Shown here piece after piece: positions 56,101 to 64,000 of a stretch of DNA of 64,000 bases. The notes beneath the pieces are model-generated. The model was not told the DNA's origin, made no database searches, and saw nothing but the letters and a program-made list of their open reading frames with translations. The stretch covers positions 2,728,001-2,792,000 of the forward strand of contig JAGVRJ010000004.1 in the NCBI GenBank assembly GCA_019059635.1, given 5' to 3'. A program made the translations under genes and the position numbers. Every line of letters begins with the position of its first letter. Position 1 is the first letter of the stretch. The stretch comes from Proales similis (Eukaryota > Rotifera > Eurotatoria > Ploima > Proalidae).

Positions 56101-59100
56101 AATTAGTTGCTGCTTTGAAACGATCCTGAGCGGTTGACTAGATCAGCAATTATTACATTTAACAAACACAGAGAAGCTGGCTCTTTCCTCGCCGTGCTCG
56201 TTTTGAATCTTAATCGTGTACTTGGCTTCGTCGTCGGGCCGCACCTTTTTAATGCTAAGGCCCACGATGCCAGTCGATTGATCGAGCTCGCACGAATATT
56301 TTGGCCCATCAGTGCATTCACGATTGCCCTTGTACCAGGTAACGGTCGGGAACGGGTGGCCGTCAATTACTGCCTCGATGAAATCGTCGTTAGAGCCTTC
56401 GATGATCACTTTGTTCTCTGGCTTTTCCAAGAACACTGGTGCCAGCTTTTCGCTGTGAGCCTCGAGCGGCGGCTTTATCTTGCGCTCGCTCGTCACTCTT
56501 GCTGCATAAAAGAGAAAAAAAAGTTTCTTTGAATTGAACGCTGACGAATGTTTTCTCGCAAAGACCGACAGGCAATTTCAGACGAATAGAATCAGCAGAG
56601 GAATCAGCCCAGTGGGCTGGGTGAAAATAAAGACGACTCGAACAATCGATTAAGAGACCGAATCGTTTTTTAACGACGGCTCTGAGGTCAAGGAAAAAAT
56701 GCATTCAAGCTGTGTTCGCTTACCGCCTGTTTCGTCAATGACATCAAGTTTAATCGCAGGTTGTGAGACCTTTCTGCCTGCAGGAGCATCTGGAGCAGAT
56801 GCTTCAGCACCCAATGTGGCCTTTTTGGGGCCCTCCTCTTCATATACAGGCTGAGCATTCTTCTTGGCTTGCTCAGCCTTTCGTTGCTCTTTGCGCTCTT
56901 CGTCTGGATCTTTCTTGGCCGCTTCGGCTGCGCTTGCCTCCGGGCGAGTTCTCTTCGGCTTTCCCTTTTTCTCTGCTCGACGTTTGGTTTTATGCAATCA
57001 TTGAGTGCTAATTCTAAATCTTTCAGCATTTTACCCTTGACAGTGATCTTGAAACTGGCCTTTTCTTCGCCCGCTTCATTCCACACTTCACAGGTATAGT
57101 CGCCTGTATCGCTGGTGTGAGCATCGTTGATGGTCAATTTAGCAGTTTCGCCATTAAAATCGATTGTAAAGTCTTTGCTCGACTTTTTAAGCACTTTATC
57201 GCCCTTCATCCATGTGACTTCGGGCTTGGGAGTGCCGGCCACTTTGCAGGTGACCGTGATGCGGTCTCCGTCGAGGCCGATTTGATCTTTTGGTTTATCT
57301 TTGAATGTGGCTGGCACATCTTTTGACTTGCTTGCCGCAGGTTTCTCCGCTGCCGCTGCCTTCTCATTTCCTTCAAATTGGCGATTCTTTTTAACAAGAT
57401 TCTCTTTTAAGAGGCCAAGATTAAGCCGCTTACCGTCGATTTTGAGATCAACGCTGGTCGAAGCCTCTCCCTTGGGATTTTTGGCCACGCATTTGTAGTT
57501 TCCTTGATCAGCCGGCGTGACTGCGTCTATCTCAAGAATAATAACAAAGTGAGGTGCATGGCTGCTGTCTAGTTCGATCAAGTGGCGGCCCTCGTTCTTG
57601 ACTGGTTCGTTGTCCTTGAACCATTTGATGTCCGGCGTGGCTTTTGAATCGCAGTCGAGTTCGATAACAATTCTCTTTCCTTGGTTCTCGCGCAGCACTC
57701 TGGGCTTGCTCACAAACACAGGCGCACTCTCCTTACTAAATGAGCCAATCGCTTTTGAAATGAAAAATTCTCGCATAAATCCTCTTTGCAACAACTTACA
57801 CTTCAACCGAAAGGTGAATGTTGGCGTTGCTCTGGCCGCTTTCGTTTTTAGCCTGCACTTTATACAGGCCAGCATCGTTTGCTCCGAAATCCTATGAGAG
57901 AGACGCTAAGTGACAAAAGAATTGTGCAGACCAGAAAAAAGCTGGTAATTTACGCTGATTTCGATCACAAGCAAAAAGGTGTTGTCTGCTTGCTTCTTGG
58001 TTTCGATCTTGTACTTTTTGCCGTTGCTTAGCTCTTGTTTCTCTCTGAACCATTTTATCTCAGGATCAGGCTTGGCGCGCAGTTTAACTTCAATGCGAAC
58101 GGTGCGCTTCACTTCATCTTTGATTATGCGCGGCTTCTCCATAATCGAAGGTGGGATCTGATCGCCTTTGCCCACACCGGCCTGCGTTCCCTGGAACTGC
58201 AAAAAGATGTTGCCCGTGCACTCGCCGAGCTCATTGACCACCACGCATTTGTAGAGGCCAGCATCCGCAGTTTTAGGATTCTACAGTCAAAAGTTTAAAT
58301 GCCTCTTGCCTGACTTGATTTAGTTGCCAGATCTTCTTACCTTAATCTCCAATGTTATCAAATAGAGATTCGCCCCTTTGCGCTCGATGTTGGTCACAAA
58401 TCGAGAATCGGCCTGGCTCAGGTCTTTATCGTTCAGGAACCAGGTCATGCTCGGTGTAGGATTAGCTTCAAGCTCTAGCTGAATAACCAAGTTGTCCTTG
58501 CTCTGCTGAGTGTTGGGTTTTGACACAAAGTGTGGTGCCACGCCATCAGGAAGTCTGCGAATCGCAACTTTTAGCCGAGTTTTCCCGGACAATAATCAAG
58601 GTCTGCTCACCCAATTGGTCGTTTGGACTCAACGTTCAGGCGAATGTTGGAGTCAGCCTCTCCGTGTTGATTTCGAGCGACAAGTCGATAGTCGGCCGAG
58701 TCGCTCGCAGTCAAATTGATTATCTCAAGGATCAGCGTATAAGTGTTGCCCTCGCTGACCACTCGCTGTCGGTATTTTTCAGCATTCTTGACCTGCACAT
58801 TGTCCTTGTACCAGGTAAAGGTGGGCAAAGGCTGAGCGCTGAGCTTGCACTCGAAGATTATTTTATCCTCAAGCTGTCTTATAAATGGCTTCTGAATAAA
58901 GACCGGTCGACCTGCAGAGTTGGCTCCCACTTCGTCGCCTATTAAAATATCATTTAGACCAAGAGCGCATTAGGCTGACTTTGGGCTATTACTGTCCAAA
59001 TTGAGAGTAATCGAGGCGTTCGATTCGCCCAGATTGTTCTTGGCCTGCACGCGGTACTTGCCCGCATCACTTGTTGTAACGTCGTCGATTTCAAGACAAA

Positions 59101-59740
59101 CGTGGTAGGTATTGTCCGGGAGCTTGTCAGAATAGATCAAAAAGCGGCCTATAGAATTGGCGATTTATGAAAGTGTTTGAGAGCCCCGTTGTCAGTTGGC
59201 TCACCTGAGTTGGCGATCTCTGATTCGTCTCTGAACCAAGTAAACTTGGGCTCAGGGTCGGCTCTAATTTTGCAGTCAAATATAAGACGCTTTCCGTCTT
59301 GCTCGGGCTTTATGCTCGGCTTCTGCACGAAGCTGGGCGCCTGGCCGTCTTGAACTCTGCGTACAGCCAATGGATGAGCTTATCCGCTTTCTTGGGTCGA
59401 AGGACTAGACTTACCCTTGCTGGGCGGTCTCAGCAGCAAAGTTGAGGTTGATCGAGGCGGACACCTCGCCCAGACGGTTCTTGGCGGTCACTTTATACTG
59501 GCCCGAATCGTCCGAGGTTAGATTATCGATGACCAGGGAGACACTGTACTTGTTGCTGCCCAGATCACCGATCGATGGTTTGAGTCTGTTTGACTCGACT
59601 AGCTGCGAGCTCTCCTTGAACCATTTGAACTCTGGCTTAGGAGACGCTTCGATCTCACACTTGAGTATGAGCTTATTTCCATTATCTTCTTGTGTTAGAG
59701 TTGGCTTAACAACGATACGCGGAGCCGTATCCTTGCTCAT
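41199..59740 (-). CDS. Twitchin: giant Ig/fibronectin-III muscle protein kinase
   Basis: An 18.5 kb gene with dozens of exons. ATG at 59740 (MSKDTAPRIVVKP) begins an Ig domain directly; an extra upstream exon cannot be excluded. N to C: about seven Ig domains (59.7-57.0 kb), a Lys/Glu/Ala/Pro linker (57.0-56.7), one Ig (56.5-56.15), a charged linker with micro-exons and RRxS motifs (56.1-54.7), about four Ig (54.6-53.0), an FN3-rich rod with about fifteen FN3 and interspersed Ig (53.0-44.4; TLxWxxPxxDGG signatures), a protein kinase (about 44.15-43.2), and five C-terminal Ig split by an Ala/Pro/Glu linker (42.05-41.8), ending with TAA 41199-41201. Twitchin lies along thick filaments in invertebrate muscle and regulates relaxation. 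The count of modules is lower than in C. elegans twitchin, so this is a compact version; the exact number needs a gene model. Confidence 0.9.
43200..44160 (-). CDS. Kinase domain of twitchin (sub-feature)
   Basis: Read across three exons. Gly-rich loop LGSGAFGVVHRAVE, Lys in FAAKFV, Glu helix RKECDVMNQ, catalytic loop HLDLKPENIMF, DFG in VDFGLACRL, then ATVEFAAPEI and DMWAVGVLTYVMLSGLSPF. Every catalytic residue (Lys, Glu, HxD, DFG) is present, so it should be active, unlike several titin-like pseudokinases. The tail after the kinase (SQIP-like AQIPSNNYDKIRNKIKERY and NYSSLKKNRPKEYGI) matches the autoinhibitory segment of nematode twitchin. Confidence 0.9.
54714..54725 (-). CDS. Candidate 12-base micro-exon of twitchin (sub-feature)
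   Basis: AGCATGATCAAG between tggtttag and gtatgg gives SMIK in phase 0, joining SKRSIK to EPEKFVEPL of the next Ig. It rests on splice signals and phase only. Confidence 0.35.
55069..55091 (+). repeat. (TAGCC)n short tandem repeat in a twitchin intron
   Basis: Four and a half units of the pentamer TAGCC. Confidence 0.85.
55247..55366 (-). CDS. Twitchin linker exon with two RRxS kinase motifs (sub-feature)
   Basis: A 120-base, phase-0 exon (40 residues) bounded by ...tgaag and gttctc. It encodes KVRRDSKVRRTSLAELIPDW followed by a basic end. RRDS and RRTS are protein kinase A consensus sites. It sits between the Ig groups, where mollusc twitchin is known to be phosphorylated to release catch. 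The exon has no domain of its own. Confidence 0.65.
55595..55617 (-). CDS. Candidate 23-base micro-exon of twitchin (sub-feature)
   Basis: Flanked by ctatttcag and gtaagtct. It completes a Gly codon from the previous exon (ends KVDLKHG) and reads DNEEGFE, leaving phase 0 for the RRxS exon. Confidence 0.55.
55866..55881 (+). repeat. (CAG)n microsatellite in a twitchin intron
   Basis: About five CAG units inside the intron region between 55.6 and 55.98 kb. Confidence 0.75.
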
Positions 59741-61536
59741 TTTTGGTTGGCTTTCTATTCGATCTCTAAATTCCAAACAAGTGAATTAGAAACTGCAACC
59801 CGCTTGAATTGAGCCTAGTTTGATCATGATTTGGCCCTAGCCTTCAAAAATTTGTCGACTCTTTGCGGCCGAGTCAGTCAAAGCAACATTAGGCTTGTTT
59901 CGGCACCATAAAGCACGCTCAAGCGCACGGTACACAGAACGCGAAATGCTCTCAGCGAATTGGATGCGGCAATGCTATTTAAAATAGTATCATTATATAA
60001 GCTTGATAATAAAGCAGTATTGCTGGTTGCCGCTGCTAATGCTGCTTCTACCGTTGAAAATGATGAAGATGCCGACGATCATGATGATGATGATCGAGCA
60101 GCTTGGGTAGGCAATGGATCCATAAGTAACTGATTTGGCAAGCACTGGGTGAGCATCGAGTGAAAACAACACGAATTCTAGAAAGAATGAATAATGCAGT
60201 TGCTTAAGGGCCCCAATGGGGATGGGAGCGTGCGCCATATTTAGATCAGGCATCGGAATGTTCAGGATTCTGGCGCGCCCAATCAGCTTGGATGCGTTCG
60301 CGAGTAATAATAAGAAAAATAATAATCGAACGATTAAGACGCCACGAGGTGCCGAGGCTTCTTAAGCGCCATAATCGCCACGCTGAGCTTACCCATTATG
60401 GAATACGAGTGGCTCGAATAATTGCCGAATGCTGGCTGACCAGCTCTTGCAGCAGCAGCTAGGCTAGAAATTATGGCTCGATTCGAATGCTTTATTTTTT
60501 CTAGTTCTTTTTTCATCTTGAGCCCTGTTCAATCAATCCCTACCTCTCTCGATCTCTTCTACTCACTCTTTCTCTCTGCCTACTCATATCTAACCTTTTT
60601 GAGCGGTAATTCAAGCTTCAGTTGCAACATAGACACAACACACATACGCACATTCGCACTCGGCAGATATTGTCGGTACCGGCATTAGCCGCTCGCTAAT
60701 TGGCTCATCGTTGTCGGCCTGGTCGGAATAATCTTTAACTTCTGCTCGCAGCGGCCTACTTGATCATCCTACCACCCACGCCTCTATTAGGGCTCGCCCT
60801 AAAAGCTGATCGGATTGCAAACAAAACCGCAATGCAATGTTGATTGCTTTTCATTGCTCGCTTCGACCCGCTTCTTTTAGGCCAGCTGTTGGCTGCTGTT
60901 CAAGTAACATGAGTACACATGAGCCATGAAGATGCTTGTGTCATTAAGACTCTGAATTGAATCCAGGCAGTCTGAAATTGATACCGCATTCTAGGTGCTA
61001 TTCAAGCTCGTATTTTCAAACTCTGCAAATCAGCCAATCAAAAATGTTCCCTCTGATGTTGCAATGCAAGACCTGGCAAACACGCCTGTTGACCATTAAT
61101 AATAACATTCCCAATCAATCCTTGGCAGAGGTTTTGGGGTATTTTCCTGTCCAGAAAACAGCTAGCCCTTCGATGCCTCAGAATCGAGTCAATTCCAATC
61201 GAGACCGATCAAAATGATAAAATATCAAGTGTTTGGGCTTAAAAAAAAAAGGGTTCAGCTTTGACGAAGACAAACGGGCCGACAAAAATTTGAAATATTT
61301 CTTCATAATCAAGTTTATTTTTCCTCTCATGATGAATTAATTCAGAGCTCTTTAACTCGCTCAAGCTAATATGAATTTGAAATGTGTGTCTGTGTGTAGT
61401 GTCTGTGTATGTATCGTGCGTGAATGTGCGCGCGCGCGCGCTCACCCAGCCAGCCGCTCGCTCATTTAAGAGCTCACTCCCAATTTTCCGTGAATTCTAA
61501 TTCAAAAGCGAAACAAGATAAGATCTAACGCTCTAA
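59741..61536. other. Divergent intergenic region between twitchin and TOM70
   Basis: 1.8 kb, the longest spacer here together with the one at 16.5-18.3 kb. It should hold the muscle promoter of twitchin and possibly its 5' non-coding exons. Contains GAT/ATG runs near 60075-60095, TC-rich stretches near 60540-60580, TG-rich stretches near 61384-61410 and a CG run at 61427-61441. Frames present carry no recognisable domain. Confidence 0.5.
61427..61441 (+). repeat. (GC)n dinucleotide run
   Basis: Seven alternating GC units about 95 bases upstream of the TOM70 start, next to TG-rich sequence; alternating purine-pyrimidine tracts like this can form Z-DNA. Confidence 0.8.
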
Positions 61537-63621
61537 ATGGCAAACGAGAGTGTGTTGCAAGCAGTCAAATCAGACAGAGGTCTTAAGGCGTGGCAGTTGG
61601 CTCTATTGATCGGTGTGCCAACTGCAGGTGTCGCTGCTTATCTGCTATACAGATATTCGCTACAGAAAAAAAACACGCCCCCACCATCTGAGCCTGCAAC
61701 TAAGGCCGCTGAGCCAAAGCCGACTTCGACCGTCAAGAATCAGGACACAGACACTGACCTCAAGTCCTATTTTCGAGTGAGCCGTCATATTCACATGCTT
61801 TTTTGCTTGAATTTCACAAATTTGCTCAACATTGGAATTTAGAACCAGGGACTTGGGCCAGCTCTGAAGAAGAAAAACGAGGGAAATGACCAGTTTCACC
61901 AGGGAAACTATGCCCTCGCGATTGAGCTCTACACCCAGGCGATAAATATGTGCCCGGTGGGCGAGAAGACCGAGCTGCCGAAATTCTATCAGAATCGGGC
62001 TGCAGCTTATGACGCATTGGTAAGATCTTGGCCCTTGGCGTTTTCCCTCTACAGGCGCTCTTATCATTATATAAACAGAAAGCATATGAGAGTGTTATCG
62101 AGGATTGTACTTCGGCTCTAAACTTCGATCCCAGCTACACAAAAGCGCTGAGTCGACGCGCCAAGGCCTACGAGCAGTTGGATAAACTGCATGAGGCCTT
62201 CGAGGATCTGACTCGCCTTTGCATTCTGGAAAAGTTTTCACAAAACTCTCTGCTCCTAGCCGATCGAGTTGTGAAAAAAATCGGCGAGCGAATGACCGCC
62301 GAAAAATTCTCGGTCAGTTTTCAAGTTATTTTTTGACTTTTCATTCTGGTTTGGTTTATTCTTGTTGTGAATAGAAACCGCGCGATTTGCCCATTTCAAA
62401 ACATTTTGTAACCAACTTTTATGTCGGCCTAAACAATGACGTCACATTCCGAAACCAAGAACTTTATGATAGAGCCCAGGCCGATCAAGAAAGGTAATTT
62501 GCCTTTTTTTTTAAATTTCCGTTTCTTCCGAACTTTTCGCTGACAAATTTCTTTTCAAGTTTCATTCGAGAGGCCATAGACTTGTTCGATGCGGGCGAGT
62601 TCAGCCGATGCATCGAAGCGTGTGGAAAAGAGATCGACGGCGGTAAACAGTTTTCCCTGGAAGCCAGAAATCTCAGAGGTACTCTGTACATGTTAAAATG
62701 CATGTACAAGGATGCCAAACAAGATTTTGAGCTCATCCTCAGCTCAGATGCATCCTCGCCCCGCATCAAGTCAAATACTTACATCAAGCTGACTGCACTC
62801 AACTTACAGACCAATCAAGAGGAGGAGGCCATGCGCAATTACGAGCGAGCGGTTCAAATTGATCCTGACAACGAAGACATCTACTGCAATCGTGCCCAAG
62901 TGTTTGCAATGCGCGGACGCTTCGAAGATTGCTTGGCCGACTTTGACAAATGTCTTGAATTGAACCCGGAGCACAGCATCGCCAAGGTGCAAAAGGCGTT
63001 TTTCAACTTTAGAAAGCTCTATGCCGAGTTTTTGCAGCTTCAACAACAAGGCGTTGATGTGAGCGATCGTCTCAAAAATGAAACGAGACAACTCGAGGAG
63101 CTGATCATGAAACATCAAGAATTACCCGAGGCCTTCAGTCTTTTCGCGCAGATTTTGAGCGAACAAGAGCAGCACGAGCGAGCCGAAGATTTCTATAATC
63201 AAGCGCTCGAAAAGGATCCAGCCAATGCTGCTCTGATGGTGCAGCGTGCTCTCAATTTGATGTCGTGGAAGAACGAATTCGATGAACCGGTAAACATTCT
63301 AAACAAAGCGATTGAGGTCGATGAAACTTGCGAGTTTGCATTTGAAACATTGGCTACTGTTGAAATTCAGCGGTAAGTTTGGTTGCTGCCGTATCGCGGA
63401 TTGCTTCCGATCGCTAAAATGCTTTTTTTTTTTTCAAAATCAGCGGCAATTTGGTGAAAGCAGTCAACTTGTTCGAACGTGCTATCGACCTGACCAGAAG
63501 CGAGGATTCCATGAAGAATTTGTGCAGCATGTTGATTGGCGCCAAAACTCAGCTCAAAATCATCAACGAACTCAATCTGCTGCCGAATGCTAATTTTGCT
63601 GACAGAAGCAACTACTTTTAA
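61537..63621 (+). CDS. TOMM70: Mitochondrial import receptor subunit TOM70
   Basis: Seven or so exons; ATG 61537, TAA 63619-63621. Residues about 17-38 form the N-terminal membrane anchor (WQLALLIGVPTAGVAAYLLYRY), followed by a Pro/Lys linker. The clamp TPR repeats come next (61846-62320; KKKNEGNDQFHQGNYALAIELYTQAI, FYQNRAAAYDAL, YTKALSRRAKAYEQL), then KPRDLPISKHFVTNFYVGL-type linker (62380-62490), and the C-terminal TPR core (62560-63600; RNLRGTLYML, YIKLTALNLQ, IYCNRAQVFAMRGRFEDCLADFDK, LFAQILSEQ, FETLATVEIQRGNLVKAVNLFERAI). TOM70 sits in the outer mitochondrial membrane, docks Hsp70/Hsp90 and receives carrier preproteins. Length (about 590 residues) fits animal TOM70. Two AATAAA follow at 63805 and 63838. 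Confidence 0.92.
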
Positions 63622-64000
63622 CCATTTACCTTGATTGGCTCAAGACTTGTGACTCATTTTCTAAAGCGGCTCCATTTGTCTCGGACATTCATTTCTCTCC
63701 GTCTTTGGTCAGTTCCAACCAATCTATTGATTCTGTTTTTGTCCTTGGTTTCATTTTTTATCCCTTTACCATCATAACTTGTTTCCGTCAGATTTCTGGT
63801 TTAAAATAAACTTTCCAACTAGTAGATTAATTGACCAATAAACTATTGAGGCCAATATTTCGCTTGCTCTCTTTATTGCCGACCGTCCCCCTTCGTTTCT
63901 TCTTCGATCTCCGGAACATTTTCTTTGTTTTCGTGTTTTTATTTTTGTTTTATTGGAAATTAGAAAAGAAAAGGGATAGAAAATCTAGCAAACAAATAAA
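63622..64000 (+). other. TOM70 3' UTR and downstream sequence to the window end
   Basis: T-rich, with AATAAA at 63805-63810 and a second at 63838. No further gene seen before the edge. Confidence 0.5.

Noticed and set aside
60957-61217. 86-residue frame between twitchin and TOM70
   Set aside because: No domain, signal or splice support; composition like the surrounding spacer.

Overview
This is a eukaryotic nuclear window from a small, compact animal genome. Genes are split by very short GT-AG introns (mostly about 45-120 bases), AATAAA signals lie close behind stop codons, and genes lie roughly one per 4 kb on both strands, some with convergent 3' ends about 100-230 bases apart. The set (twitchin, MICU1, RAC1, CoREST, COG7, eIF2D, TOP3B, TOM70) is animal. 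Twitchin points to a protostome, and the ARM-TIR gene and tandem SLC22 and sulfotransferase genes fit a compact lophotrochozoan such as a miniature annelid. That placement is an inference; the phylum cannot be fixed from sequence alone.

Layout. 1-0.9 kb: 3' end of TOP3B (+). 1.2-3.5 kb: eIF2D (+). 4.3-6.3 kb: CoREST/RCOR with an inserted zinc finger (+). 6.8-7.4 kb: small cysteine-rich membrane protein (+). 7.5-9.3 kb: intronless ARM-TIR-SAM-like protein (-). 10.1-11.4 kb: intronless type I membrane protein (+). 11.6-13.8 and 14.4-16.5 kb: two tandem SLC22-type transporters (-). 18.3-21.1 kb: PLAT-ankyrin-SR protein (+). 21.4-22.5 kb: DHHC-family palmitoyltransferase whose motif reads HHHC (-). 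23.2-27.2 kb: tandem-BTB protein (-). 28.4-29.0 kb: RAC1 (+). 29.5-30.9 kb: divergent Rho-like GTPase with a very large G4-G5 insertion (+). 31.1-33.3 kb: MICU1 (+). 33.5-36.4 kb: COG7 (-). 36.7-40.5 kb: three tandem cytosolic sulfotransferases with homogenised last exons (-). 41.2-59.7 kb: twitchin, a giant Ig/FN3 muscle kinase (-). 61.5-63.6 kb: TOM70 (+).

The genes do not form one pathway; this looks like ordinary euchromatin in a compacted genome. The most unusual items are the HHHC palmitoyltransferase (no single open frame covers it; it must be assembled from six short exons), the 417-residue Rho-like protein next to RAC1, the ARM-TIR-SAM domain order, the CoREST zinc finger, and a twitchin linker exon with two RRxS kinase motifs. 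I saw no convincing tRNA, rRNA, transposon or CRISPR array. Exon limits were read by hand from splice consensus and family similarity, so single boundaries may be off.
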